Source: Cryobacterium sp. PAMC25264
GTDB taxonomy: Bacteria > Actinomycetota > Actinomycetes > Actinomycetales > Microbacteriaceae
Direction: 5' to 3'
DNA length: 64,000 nucleotides
Assembly (NCBI RefSeq): GCF_019443325.1
Contig: NZ_CP080383.1
Location: forward strand, 3,534,001 to 3,598,000
Within the stretch, counting starts at the first letter, position 1; every line of letters begins with the position of its first letter. The notes under the pieces were generated by a model. The model ran no database searches. It worked only from the letters and a program-made list of their open reading frames with translations, and had not been told where the DNA came from. The position numbers and the translations under genes were made by a program. This document shows positions 44,340 to 53,254 of this stretch, piece by piece.

Positions 44340-46339
44340 GGAAGGCACCCGCCCTCAGTCCCGACCAGCGGGCGGCCTGGCAGAGCGCCCAGGCACTGTG
44401 GGGTGTCGAGCTGCACGACCCGGAACTCAAGCCCGACGCCCAGGCCCCGTCGTTCGCCTGGTTCAGCTTCCCGCCCCAGGTGACCTTCGACCTTCCGCTG
44501 GCCGAACGGATGGGCGTCGGCTCGTTTCTGGAGAGTATCTTCGCGCACGAGATCGGCCACCACGCCCTCTCACCCTCGACCCGCCTGATCGGCCTGAAGA
44601 TTCAGCACCAGCTGGCGCGTGCCTTCACGGCCACCGACGCCGCACGCATCCCGAACGTGCAGGACGAGGTGCATAACTTCTCGAATCTGTGGTCGGACAT
44701 GCTCATCAACGTGCGCGTGGCCGAGTTGCAGCGCCGCCGAGACGGCCAGGCGACACCGCCGGAGATGGTGCGGATGTGGACGGTTCTGGGGCTCACGGGC
44801 ACTGCCGACAGGATGTGGTGGGTGATTCTGCGCGCCTACGAGATCCTCTGGGTGCTCGCCGCCGGCTCGCTTTGTGCGGCCGAGCCGCCGCTGGCGCCTA
44901 TCAACCCTGTGCAGGAGAAACTGCGCGCGAGGGCCCAGTACTCAACGGCCGTGCATCGCAAGATCGTGCTGGACAAGCTCAGGGCCACCGGGACAGCACA
45001 CAATCTCGCCGAACAGGAACAGGAATTCCAGGCCCAGGACGCCGCCGACGACGTGCAACGCGAGTTCGACGCGTTGGCGCTCACCGACCCCCGGGTTGAT
45101 GCCGGCCTGCTCGCCGAGACCGTGCGCACCTTCGGCGACGATCCCGTGAGCGGCGCGCTGCGATTCGGGATGCTGCTGGCACCGTACCTGGTGACGCCGA
45201 ACCCGGGGGCACAGGGACGGGCGAAGCGGGGTTCGGTTCCGGTTCGGCGGGCCGGCCTCTGCGACGGCGAGTCCGGTGCGACCCCGGCGACCGCCGGAGA
45301 GCTCGTCGCCGTGCTGGGGGACGCTCGCCTCCGGGACATCCCGGAGCATCCGGCCGTGCTCAAGGCCCGCACCCTGGCCGCGAAGTCCACTGCGGCTGAC
45401 GGGATCAGGCCGGCCGTGCCGGGCGCGACAGCGGGCGCATCCGTCGACTCGAACGATCAGGGCTACGGTCTGGCCCGCACTCTCGAGCTCTACCGCGACA
45501 GTGGGGCGAACGCCGTGATCGCCGCCTGGTACCAGACCCGGGCGCGCAGTTACGTGCGCCCGCTGCTGCAGAGGTCCCCGGCCGCGCCTCCGGCCGGCAC
45601 CGAGATTCCCGGGGCGCTGGAATCGTGGCAGCTCGGCGACGACCTGGCCGACCTCGACTGGGCGGCGTCGATGGCGCAGAACCCCACCATCGTGCCCGGG
45701 GTCACCACCGTGCACCGGGAGTACCTTCCCGATCTACCCCCGGTCGCCACGGTGAGCCTCGACCTCGACCTGTACATCGACTCGTCGGGCTCGATGCGGA
45801 GCCCGCTGCTCGAGTCCCCGGCCGTCCTGGCCGGCAGCATCCTCATCCTCTCGGTGCTGCGCGGCGGCGGCCGGGTGCGGGTGACATCGTTCTCGGCGGC
45901 CGGTCAGGTGGCAGGCGGCGCGAGGTTCACGCGCGAGCGTCTGGAGGCGCTACGGGATCTCACCACCTACTTCGGCGGCGGCACAGTGTTTCCGCTCGAC
46001 CTCTATCGGGACCGTTACCGTGGCCTCGGCCGCACCAGTGCGACGGTGCGGCGACACGTGGTGGTGCTCTCCGACGAGGGCCTGCTCTCGATGTTCGGCA
46101 CCGGCCAGCCTGAGTTCGCCGATGTGGCGGCACGGGTGCGGAGGGGGCTGGACACCGCCACGCTGATCCTGCAGGACTCGCGCCGGTTGGTGGCCGCGCC
46201 GGCCGCCGCGGCCGGCTACGACGTTGAATACATCGAGCGGATGGACGACGCCCCGGACGCCTGCGCCCGCCTGGCGCGGAGACTGGCGACCAGCGCACCG
46301 CGCAGCCCCAACGCCGTTCGAGGAGGATTCCGTGGCTGA
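44336..46339 (+). CDS. Zincin-like metallopeptidase and vWA-domain fusion protein
   Basis: A 667-residue protein with two recognisable parts. Near residue 68 the sequence ESIFAHEIGHHAL contains an HExxH zinc-binding motif, followed about 50 residues later by NLWSDMLINVRV, where a third ligand could lie. Near residue 480 LDLYIDSSGSM is a complete DxSxS MIDAS of a von Willebrand A domain, with TTYFGGGTVFP (MIDAS Thr region) and VVVLSDEGLLSM further on. MoxR ATPases commonly pair with such vWA proteins. The predicted role is ATPase-controlled proteolysis or remodelling, which is inference. It overlaps both neighbours. Confidence 0.82.
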   Translation: MRKAPALSPDQRAAWQSAQALWGVELHDPELKPDAQAPSFAWFSFPPQVTFDLPLAERMGVGSFLESIFAHEIGHHALSPSTRLIGLKIQHQLARAFTATDAARIPNVQDEVHNFSNLWSDMLINVRVAELQRRRDGQATPPEMVRMWTVLGLTGTADRMWWVILRAYEILWVLAAGSLCAAEPPLAPINPVQEKLRARAQYSTAVHRKIVLDKLRATGTAHNLAEQEQEFQAQDAADDVQREFDALALTDPRVDAGLLAETVRTFGDDPVSGALRFGMLLAPYLVTPNPGAQGRAKRGSVPVRRAGLCDGESGATPATAGELVAVLGDARLRDIPEHPAVLKARTLAAKSTAADGIRPAVPGATAGASVDSNDQGYGLARTLELYRDSGANAVIAAWYQTRARSYVRPLLQRSPAAPPAGTEIPGALESWQLGDDLADLDWAASMAQNPTIVPGVTTVHREYLPDLPPVATVSLDLDLYIDSSGSMRSPLLESPAVLAGSILILSVLRGGGRVRVTSFSAAGQVAGGARFTRERLEALRDLTTYFGGGTVFPLDLYRDRYRGLGRTSATVRRHVVVLSDEGLLSMFGTGQPEFADVAARVRRGLDTATLILQDSRRLVAAPAAAAGYDVEYIERMDDAPDACARLARRLATSAPRSPNAVRGGFRG

Positions 46340-47270
46340 CCAACCTGTCCCGTTCTGGCGGAGGCTCGCGGAGGCGGTCGGGCTGACCGAACCTGGCCTG
46401 CCGGTGCCGATCCCACAGACCGGATCGAGCACGCCTGCCCCGACGCCCGCAGTTCCGGCTGCCACTCCTGCTGCCGTGACTCCCGCAGCGCCCTCTGTTG
46501 CCACGGCTCGCCCCTCTCGCGCCCCCGCCCCCTCCCGCGCCCCCGGCACGGGCACGGATACTGCCGGAGAGACGGATGGGGTCGGTGCGCGGCGATTCCC
46601 CACCGCAGCCGATGCCGAGGCGCTGCTCGACCTATGGTTTGCGCGTGCCGAAGACGACCTCGTCGCTTGGCGGCACTGTGTCCCCGGGCCCAGTGCCGCC
46701 GAAATCGGCACGCGGCTCTCGCTGGTTCCGGCGGCGTTCCTCAGCGACGGGGTGGCGATCCTGCCCCTTGCCGAGTACATTCTGGAAGCGGAATATAGCG
46801 GATCGCGAGCCGATGCCGCTTCCCGGCGGGCGCAGGACGTGCTGGCCGTCGTCGAACAGGTGCGTGCCACCGGATCGAGCGCCGCCCGCCGCGGCGCAGC
46901 CCTGGTGCTCTGGCTCTGGGCGAGCGACGAACTGCACGGCCCGTCGTCGGTGCCGCTGACGGTGTTGCACCACGACCGGGCACTGGCCGCACTGGCCTTC
47001 CGGCTGGCATCGGTGGTCGACCCGGCGGAGTGGGTCGGCGACGCCGACCGGCGCGACGAGGCGGCCCGCCAGTTCCTGTTCTGGTCCGGGCATCTCCCGG
47101 CCGGTGAAGACGAAGCCACCGCTCGGTCGATCCTCAGCACGCGTGACTCGCTGCAGCAGAACGCCGCCCTCGCCCAGTCCCTCGTCGAGCACGAACACCG
47201 CCTCGAGGTGACCCGTCGCCTCCAGGCGGCGCGGGCTCGGGAAGCCGCCGCCCGGTACTCGAATGAGTAG
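46332..47270 (+). CDS. Hypothetical protein with Pro/Ala-rich linker
   Basis: A 312-residue protein starting at GTG 46332, set by AGGAGG at 46321-46326 inside the end of the vWA gene. A short N-terminal amphipathic helix (VPFWRRLAEAVGL) leads to about 55 residues of Pro/Ala/Thr-rich linker, then a mostly helical domain (ADAEALLDLWFARAEDDL; LASVVDPAEWVGDADRR) and a charged coiled-coil tail (LEVTRRLQAARAREAAAR). No family recognised. The layout suggests a partner-binding protein for the ATPase system. It overlaps the next gene by 8 bp. Confidence 0.7.
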   Translation: MADQPVPFWRRLAEAVGLTEPGLPVPIPQTGSSTPAPTPAVPAATPAAVTPAAPSVATARPSRAPAPSRAPGTGTDTAGETDGVGARRFPTAADAEALLDLWFARAEDDLVAWRHCVPGPSAAEIGTRLSLVPAAFLSDGVAILPLAEYILEAEYSGSRADAASRRAQDVLAVVEQVRATGSSAARRGAALVLWLWASDELHGPSSVPLTVLHHDRALAALAFRLASVVDPAEWVGDADRRDEAARQFLFWSGHLPAGEDEATARSILSTRDSLQQNAALAQSLVEHEHRLEVTRRLQAARAREAAARYSNE

Positions 47271-48642
47271 CAGCGCACGCCCCGGCGCTCCGGCCGCCGA
47301 CCCGGACGACCCCCTGGCGCTGGCCGAATACGCCCCCGGCCTCGCGGTCGCGCTCACCGACGCGGAACGTTGGCCCACCCTCGACGCGGCCGGCGCCGCG
47401 CGTCTCGACGCCGTGCAGCGGCATCCGCTCGCGCCGGTCTGGGTGCACCGCACCGGCGACAGGCTCACCGCCCAAGGCGTGCAGCGGGCGCAGACACCCG
47501 TGCCCGTGGAGGGCTGGCTGGACGAGCACCTCAGCACGGCCCGGCGCTTGCCCGCCTACCGTCGGGTTGCCGACAGCCTCGGCGATTTGGACACCTGGCC
47601 CACCGTGACCCGCGACGACCTGCTCGAGGACGTCTCCGCGTTCGTGCCGCTGGACGCCGACCTCGATCGCATGATCGAGGGCTCCAGCTCGGGCACCACC
47701 GGCCGGGCACTGCAGATCCCCGACGACATCGAGGAGGTCGCCCGCACCTTCCACCTACTCGTGGCACTCGTGGCCGCCCGGGGCATCGAGTGGCGGCCTG
47801 ATCCGGAACGGATGGCCCTGGCCTACGTGGTGCACCAGCGGCAGGCGTTCACCTACGCCTCGGCGATCAGCAGCTTCGGCCAGTCCACGATGGCCAGGCT
47901 CAACCTGCATCCCTCACAGTGGCCGGCCGCCGGCCAGCGCACCGGGTTCCTGCTGGCGCAGCAGCCCCAGGTGATCACCGGCAATCCCACCAGCCTGGCC
48001 GAACTGCTGCACCCCGACCTGATGGCCAGTTTGCGGCCGCTCGCGCTTTTCAGCGGGGCGATGGCGTTGAGCCTGGGCCTCCGCCATGACCTTGAGCGGG
48101 CCTACGGCTGCCCGGTGATCGACGTCTACGGGCTGCACGAGACGCGGCCGATCGCCGCCAGTGCCGACGGCGGACCCTTCGTGGTGCTGGACCGTCGAGT
48201 GCACGTGGAGGTCCTCGACGTGGACGGTCGGCCGGCGCCGACGGGGCAACGCGGTGAGATCGTGGTGACGGCGGGGGAGAACCCGCTGCTTCCCCTGGTG
48301 CGCTACCGCACCGGCGATTTCGGCCGACTGGTCGAGGTGGGCGGGCGACCCGCGCTGGCCGACCTCGAGGGCCGGGAGGCCACCCGGTTCCTGGCCGGCG
48401 ACGGCACCCTGGTCCCCAGTGTGGACCTCACCCAACAGTTGCAGGCCGGCGGGGCGCGCGGATGGGCCGTGCGCCAGGCCGTCGACGGCACGGTGACCGC
48501 CACGGTCGTGGGCGGCGATCCCGGCCGGATCGGCACGGCGCTCGGGCTGCTGCTGCACCGCCCGGTGACGGTGACCGCGGCCGCGACCCTGCTCGAACTC
48601 GGCGAGGGCAAGCCCCGGCGCTACGAGTCCGCGGCCACCTGA
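47263..48642 (+). CDS. Adenylate-forming enzyme, AMP-binding family
   Basis: A 459-residue ANL-superfamily protein most like phenylacetate-CoA ligase or coenzyme F390 synthetase. The phosphate loop is MIEGSSSGTTGRAL (about residues 140-153), the adenine-side motif DVYGLHETRPIA, the ribose-binding Asp in LVRYRTGDFGRL, and the C-terminal Lys in GEGKPRRYES. It should activate a carboxylate as an acyl-adenylate; substrate and acceptor are unknown. Last gene of the operon, 8-bp overlap with the gene before. Confidence 0.82.
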   Translation: MSSSARPGAPAADPDDPLALAEYAPGLAVALTDAERWPTLDAAGAARLDAVQRHPLAPVWVHRTGDRLTAQGVQRAQTPVPVEGWLDEHLSTARRLPAYRRVADSLGDLDTWPTVTRDDLLEDVSAFVPLDADLDRMIEGSSSGTTGRALQIPDDIEEVARTFHLLVALVAARGIEWRPDPERMALAYVVHQRQAFTYASAISSFGQSTMARLNLHPSQWPAAGQRTGFLLAQQPQVITGNPTSLAELLHPDLMASLRPLALFSGAMALSLGLRHDLERAYGCPVIDVYGLHETRPIAASADGGPFVVLDRRVHVEVLDVDGRPAPTGQRGEIVVTAGENPLLPLVRYRTGDFGRLVEVGGRPALADLEGREATRFLAGDGTLVPSVDLTQQLQAGGARGWAVRQAVDGTVTATVVGGDPGRIGTALGLLLHRPVTVTAAATLLELGEGKPRRYESAAT

Positions 48643-48643
48643 A

Positions 48644-48715
48644 CGCAACTGGTCCCGAAGCGGACAACTGGTCCCGGTGTGCCGGGGCCACTTGTCCGGA
48701 TCGGTAATAGTTGCG
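48644..48715. repeat. Extragenic palindrome, family A copy 4
   Basis: CGCAACT/AGTTGCG at the outside, CGGACAA/TTGTCCG inside and CCCGG/CCGGG near the loop. It starts right after the last stop of the seven-gene operon. Confidence 0.85.
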
Positions 48716-48815
48716 CCTTGTGTGAGCGGCCGGGGCGCCGGGGATGGCAGGAGATACCCGAGTATTGGCAGTCGTCGGCACGCCCGGGCGGCGCGGGCAT
48801 CCCTACGCTGGAGGC

Positions 48816-49334
48816 ATGCCGATCACACCCGACACCAAAGACTGGACCTGGGTGCTCGAGCGCCCCTGCCCCGAGTGCGGATTCTCCTCCGCCGAGGTGG
48901 ACTATGACGATGTTCCCGGCCTCATCCGGGCGAACGCGGCGGCCTGGGCGCCCGTTCTGCAGCGCCCTAATGTGGCGGTACGGCCCGACGACACGACCTG
49001 GTCGGCGCTGGAGTACGCCGCTCACGTGCGCGACGTGTTCCGCATCTTCGCCTTGCGCCTACGCCTGATGCTCACCGAGGACGACCCGCTGTTCGCGAAT
49101 TGGGATCAGGACGTCACGGCCGTGGCGGAGAGGTACAACGAGCAGGACCCACACACCGTGGCGGCGGAGCTGGCCGCCGCCGCGGCATCCGTTGCTGACG
49201 CCTTCGCCGCGGTGCCGGCCGCCGACCGCGACCGCACCGGGCGGCGCAGCGACGGCGCCCGGTTCACCGTGACCACGCTGGCCCAGTACTTCGTCCACGA
49301 CCCCACCCACCACCTGCACGACGTCGTCGCCTGA
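48816..49334 (+). CDS. DinB-fold protein
   Basis: A 172-residue protein of the DinB/mycothiol-dependent maleylpyruvate isomerase-like four-helix fold. Candidate metal His residues are in LEYAAHVRDVFRIF (about residue 67) and in YFVHDPTHHLHDVV at the C-terminus (two His), the standard three-His arrangement. An N-terminal CPECGF is also present. Such enzymes in actinobacteria often use mycothiol as cofactor. The start at 48816 is set by GAGG upstream; a longer frame begins at 48744. Confidence 0.82.
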   Translation: MPITPDTKDWTWVLERPCPECGFSSAEVDYDDVPGLIRANAAAWAPVLQRPNVAVRPDDTTWSALEYAAHVRDVFRIFALRLRLMLTEDDPLFANWDQDVTAVAERYNEQDPHTVAAELAAAAASVADAFAAVPAADRDRTGRRSDGARFTVTTLAQYFVHDPTHHLHDVVA

Positions 49335-49401
49335 TCCGCGCCGGCCCGACACGGCCGGCCGGGCCGGTGATGGTGCCGCGCCGCGGGGGCGGACGTGGCG
49401 T

Positions 49402-49463
49402 CTGTTCCCGGATCGGACTTCTGCACCCGGTGCGCCGGGACCTTGTGTCCGTCTGGGGAACAG
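49402..49463. repeat. Extragenic palindrome, family A copy 5
   Basis: CTGTTCCC pairs with GGGAACAG outside, CGGAC with GTCCG and CCCGG with CCGGG inside. It lies between the DinB-like and HAD genes. Confidence 0.82.
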
Positions 49464-49607
49464 TCGCAGGCGGTACAGGGCGCGGGACGCGCGAGCATCA
49501 TGGATATCGGCGCCAGCCTCACGCGCTAGCGTCGAAGGATACGTCTACACCCTTGGGTGGTCTCCGGGATGCTGTTGGCCTGGAGACCACCTCGTTTGGA
49601 GCTCCAC

Positions 49608-50465
49608 ATGATTTCTCCCCGCATCGCGTTTCTCGACGTCGACGGCACCCTCATCGACTCGGGTGAGGTGATCGCAGACTCCACCATCGAGGCGGTGCAG
49701 ACCGCCAGGGCGAACGGGCACCTGGTGTACCTCTGCACCGGCCGGGCGAGCGTGGAGATCTACGCCAAGATCCGCGACATCGGCTTCGACGGTGCGATCA
49801 GCGCCGGCGGCGGGTTCGCCGAGATCGGCGACGAACTCGTGATCAGCCGCACCATGCCCGAAGAGGCCGTGGCGCGGATGGTCGCCTTCTACGAGGAGTC
49901 CGGCTACGACTTCTACCTGCAGGCATTCGCCGAGCTGTACCCGAGCCCCGGCGTGCGGAGCCGTTTCGCCAGCTACCTCCAGGACGACCAGGACCGCAGG
50001 GGCGAAACCCGCACCGACCTCGAATCGGTCACAGGCGAGCACGAACACCCGGCCCTCAAGGCGTTTGCCGATGTGCGCCCGCTCAGCTTCACCGGCATCG
50101 CGAAGTCGGTCTTCCTGGCCGGCGACCTGTCGGCGTTCGACCGGGTCACCGCGGCGCTCAGCGGCGATTTCCACGTGATCACCGGCACCATCCCGCACAT
50201 GGGCAAGGGCAGCGGAGAGGTCACCCTCGGCGGGGTCAACAAGGGCTCGACGATTCTGCAGCTGCTCGACAAGCTCGGCCTGGATGCTTCACGCGCCATC
50301 GGTGTGGGCGACAGCAACAACGACATCGAGATGCTGCAGGTCTGCGGTGTGGGCATCGCCATGGGCAACGCCACGGATGCCGTGAAGGCGCACGCCGACG
50401 AGGTCACCACGAGCGTTCTCGACGATGGAGTCTGGAATGCGTTCCGCCGCCACGGCCTGATCTGA
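49608..50465 (+). CDS. HAD-superfamily Cof-type phosphatase
   Basis: A 285-residue hydrolase. Motif I is IAFLDVDGTLIDSGE, motif II LVYLCTGRAS, the Lys of motif III appears in NKGSTILQLL, and motif IV is IGVGDSNNDIEMLQ. The C2-type cap lies between residues 80 and 200. These enzymes dephosphorylate sugar phosphates or flavin/pyridoxal phosphates; the substrate cannot be told. The ATG at 49608 is the natural start for the DxD motif at residue 9. Confidence 0.9.
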   Translation: MISPRIAFLDVDGTLIDSGEVIADSTIEAVQTARANGHLVYLCTGRASVEIYAKIRDIGFDGAISAGGGFAEIGDELVISRTMPEEAVARMVAFYEESGYDFYLQAFAELYPSPGVRSRFASYLQDDQDRRGETRTDLESVTGEHEHPALKAFADVRPLSFTGIAKSVFLAGDLSAFDRVTAALSGDFHVITGTIPHMGKGSGEVTLGGVNKGSTILQLLDKLGLDASRAIGVGDSNNDIEMLQVCGVGIAMGNATDAVKAHADEVTTSVLDDGVWNAFRRHGLI

Positions 50466-50490
50466 CGGACGTTTCCAACTCGACCCCGTC

Positions 50491-50570
50491 AGTCGAGCGT
50501 GTCGAGACCCGGTGAGCAGACCAGCGGGGTCTACTTCGACAAGCTCAGGACGGCGTCGACAAGCTCGACC
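50491..50570. repeat. Dispersed GTCGAG/CTCGAC inverted repeat
   Basis: GTCGAGCGTGTCGAG near 50492 is inverted relative to GTCGACAAGCTCGACC at 50555-50570, with another TTCGACAAGCTC copy at about 50535. It is the same family as the element at 20763-20870 and sits between the convergent HAD and thiolase genes. Confidence 0.6.
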
Positions 50571-50630
50571 AGCGTTCGGGCGCGATCCGCAGACCGCCTC
50601 GATCGGCGATCGGGGCGTTTCCGAGGCTGG

Positions 50631-51824
50631 TCAGAGGGCCTCGAGCACGCTGACGTAGTTGGCCACGCCGACGCCACCCATGTTCTGCACCAGGGCGCGC
50701 CGGGCGCCGGGCAGCTGCATCTCGCCGGCCGTGCCGGTGAGCTGCATGGCCGAGACCACGTGCTGCGACACTCCGGTGGCGCCCACCGGGTGCCCCTTGG
50801 CCTTGAGGCCACCGGACAGGTTCACCGGCAGGCGTCCGCCCGGCTGCACCCAGCCCTCCTCGATCGCGCGGCGGCCCTGGCCGGCCGTGGTGAGGCCCAT
50901 GGCCTCGTAAAGCACGAGTTCGGCGATGGTGAAGCAGTCGTGCAACTCGGCGAAGTCCACGTCGGCCAGGCCCACTCCGGCCATGCCCAGGGCGCGTTCG
51001 AACGAGACCCGGGTGGCCGCGAACGCCGTGGGGTCGCGCCGGGACGCCGGCAGGAAGTCGTTGGCCTGGCCGAACCCGGTCAGGCGCACCGGGTCGGTGG
51101 CCGCGCCGGCGCTGCGGCGGGCATCCGTGCTGAGGATCACCGCGGCCGCGCCGTCGGAGACCGGAGAGCAGTCGGTGCGGCGCAGTTGCCCGGCCACGAT
51201 CGGGTTCTTCTCCGACACCGTGCGACAGAACTCCTCGCCGAGGTCTCGGCGCAGCTGTGCGTACGGGTTGGCGACGCCGTTGCGGTGGTTCTTCGCGGCG
51301 ATCGAACCGAGCACGTCGCCGATCGCGCCGTAGCGCTGGGCATAGGCATCGGCCACGACGGCGAACAGGCCGGCAAACCCGGTGCTCGATGGGGTGCCGG
51401 CCAGGTCGTAGTCGGCGCCGAGTAGCGCCGCGCCCACCTGGTCGGCGCTGGCGTGGGTCATCTTCTCCGCGCCGATCACCAGCACGGTCTTCGCTGTGCC
51501 GGCCAGCAGCGATTTCACGCCCTGTTGGATCGCGGCGGACCCTGACGCGCAGGCGTTCTCCACCCGGGTGGCCGGCACGTTCGCCAGCACCGGGTCGGCC
51601 TGCAGCACGAGCGACGACGGGAACGCCAGCGGCACCAGGGCCGAGTTGAACTGGCCCAGGAAGACCTCGTCGATCTCGGCGGCATCGATGCCTGCACCCG
51701 CGATGGCCTCCCGGGTGACCTGCACGATGAGGGACTCGAGAGTGTCGTCGGTGAGCTTGCCGAACCGGCTGTGTCCCCAGCCGGTGAGCAAGACGTTGAG
51801 GCCGTTGCGGGTGGCGAGGCTCAT
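50631..51824 (-). CDS. Thiolase / acetyl-CoA acyltransferase
   Basis: A 397-residue thiolase. The acyl-Cys is in [14 protein letters not shown] (about residue 91), and HDCFTIAEL and the His of [12 protein letters not shown] form the rest of the active site. The second Cys is in the HDCF motif rather than a C-terminal CxGG, as in SCP-x-like thiolases. It would cleave acetoacetyl-CoA to acetyl-CoA, ending the operon pathway. It overlaps the CoA-transferase B gene by 4 bp. Confidence 0.9.
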   Translation of the reverse strand: MSLATRNGLNVLLTGWGHSRFGKLTDDTLESLIVQVTREAIAGAGIDAAEIDEVFLGQFNSALVPLAFPSSLVLQADPVLANVPATRVENACASGSAAIQQGVKSLLAGTAKTVLVIGAEKMTHASADQVGAALLGADYDLAGTPSSTGFAGLFAVVADAYAQRYGAIGDVLGSIAAKNHRNGVANPYAQLRRDLGEEFCRTVSEKNPIVAGQLRRTDCSPVSDGAAAVILSTDARRSAGAATDPVRLTGFGQANDFLPASRRDPTAFAATRVSFERALGMAGVGLADVDFAELHDCFTIAELVLYEAMGLTTAGQGRRAIEEGWVQPGGRLPVNLSGGLKAKGHPVGATGVSQHVVSAMQLTGTAGEMQLPGARRALVQNMGGVGVANYVSVLEAL

Positions 51825-52471
51825 GCGACCACCTCAGCCCGAGCATCCGTGAACTCGGCGTCGGTGCAGTCACGCAGCCGGTCCACGGTGACGCCGGGGG
51901 CGAGGCGCACAAGCTGCAGGCCGACATCCGTGATGTCGAACACGGCGAGATCGGAGATGATGCGGTCGACCACGGCCACCCCGGTGAGCGGCAGGGTGCA
52001 CTCGGTGACGATCTTGGGCGAGCCGTCGCGGGCAACGTGCTCGGTGAGCACCACCACGCGGGGGGTGCCGGCGACGAGGTCCATGGCGCCGCCCATGCCC
52101 TTGACCATCTTGCCGGGGATGGTCCAGTTGGCCAGGTCGCCGCGGCCGGAGACTTGCATGGCGCCGAGGATGGCGACCTTGACGTGGCCGCCGCGGATCA
52201 TGCCGAACGAGGTGGCGGAGTCGAACACCGACCCGCCCGGCAGCACCGTGACGGTCTGCTTGCCGGCGTTGATGAGGTCGGCGTCCTCGTCGCCCTCGAA
52301 CGGGAACGGGCCCATGCCCAGCAGCCCGTTCTCGCTCTGCAGCGTCACGCTCACCCCGGCCGGGAGGTTGTTGGCCACCAGGGTGGGGATGCCGATGCCG
52401 AGGTTGACGTAGTCACCGTCTTCCAGTTCGGCGGCCGCGATGGCGGCCATCTCGTCGCGGGTCCAGGTCAT
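51821..52471 (-). CDS. scoB: 3-oxoacid CoA-transferase subunit B
   Basis: A 216-residue subunit with the catalytic Glu in [13 protein letters not shown] (about residue 48) and the glycine-rich [15 protein letters not shown] upstream. [19 protein letters not shown] and [12 protein letters not shown] are family segments. With subunit A it transfers CoA from succinyl-CoA to acetoacetate or a related keto acid. It overlaps both the A subunit and thiolase genes by 4 bp. Confidence 0.93.
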   Translation of the reverse strand: MTWTRDEMAAIAAAELEDGDYVNLGIGIPTLVANNLPAGVSVTLQSENGLLGMGPFPFEGDEDADLINAGKQTVTVLPGGSVFDSATSFGMIRGGHVKVAILGAMQVSGRGDLANWTIPGKMVKGMGGAMDLVAGTPRVVVLTEHVARDGSPKIVTECTLPLTGVAVVDRIISDLAVFDITDVGLQLVRLAPGVTVDRLRDCTDAEFTDARAEVVA

Positions 52472-53208
52472 CGGAATGCTCCTTCGGGGCTGACTGTGGC
52501 GCGGGCGGTGTCGCGCCGGCGCACCGTGCGCTGTTCGATCGGCTTCTCGCGGGCCGTGGCCGGCACCAGGCGTTGCACGTAGACGCCGGGGGTGACGACG
52601 TTGTCTGGATCGAGTTCCCCGGCCAGCACGATGTGCTCGGCCTCCGCGATGGTGACCCGGCCGGCGGTGGCGACCACCGGGTTGAAGTTGCGGGCGGTGT
52701 AGCGGTAGGTGAGATTGCCCGCGGTGTCGGCCCGGTGGGCGCGCACGAGCGAGACGTCGGCGACGATGGCGCGTTCCTGCACGTAGCGTTCGCCGTCGAA
52801 GTCGGCGTGCGGCTTACCGTCGGCGACCAGGGTGCCGACCCCGGTCTTGGTAAAGAACGCAGGGATGCCAGAGCCCCCGGCCCGCAGCCGCTCGGCGAGG
52901 GTGCCCTGGGGGCTGAACTCGACCTCCAGACGTCCGTCGAGGAACTGCTCGGCGAAGAGCCTGTTCTCGCCCACGTAGGAAGCGATGACCTTTCGCACCT
53001 GGCCGGCTTCGAGCAGCAGGCCGAGGCCCAGGCCATCGACGCCCATGTTGTTCGAGACCACGGTGAGACCTCCCACACCGGAGTCGCGCACGGCTTCGAT
53101 CAGGTCGGCGGGGATTCCGCTGAGGCCGAATCCCCCAACCGCGAGCACGCAGCCGTCGGTGAGGGTGCCGGCGAGGGCCTCGGCGGCGCTGAGGTGCAGT
53201 GTTGTCAT
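52468..53208 (-). CDS. scoA: 3-oxoacid CoA-transferase subunit A
   Basis: A 246-residue subunit with the CoA-binding glycine loop [16 protein letters not shown] (about residues 25-40), [19 protein letters not shown] and [15 protein letters not shown]. It pairs with the B subunit encoded next. The start codon ATG at 53208 is 46 bp after the dehydrogenase stop, with GGAG upstream. The role in ketoacid use is supported by the neighbours. Confidence 0.93.
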   Translation of the reverse strand: MTTLHLSAAEALAGTLTDGCVLAVGGFGLSGIPADLIEAVRDSGVGGLTVVSNNMGVDGLGLGLLLEAGQVRKVIASYVGENRLFAEQFLDGRLEVEFSPQGTLAERLRAGGSGIPAFFTKTGVGTLVADGKPHADFDGERYVQERAIVADVSLVRAHRADTAGNLTYRYTARNFNPVVATAGRVTIAEAEHIVLAGELDPDNVVTPGVYVQRLVPATAREKPIEQRTVRRRDTARATVSPEGAFR

Positions 53209-53254
53209 CGGGTTCTCCTCGTGATCACGGTGCGGGGTGGATGCGCCGGGCCGC

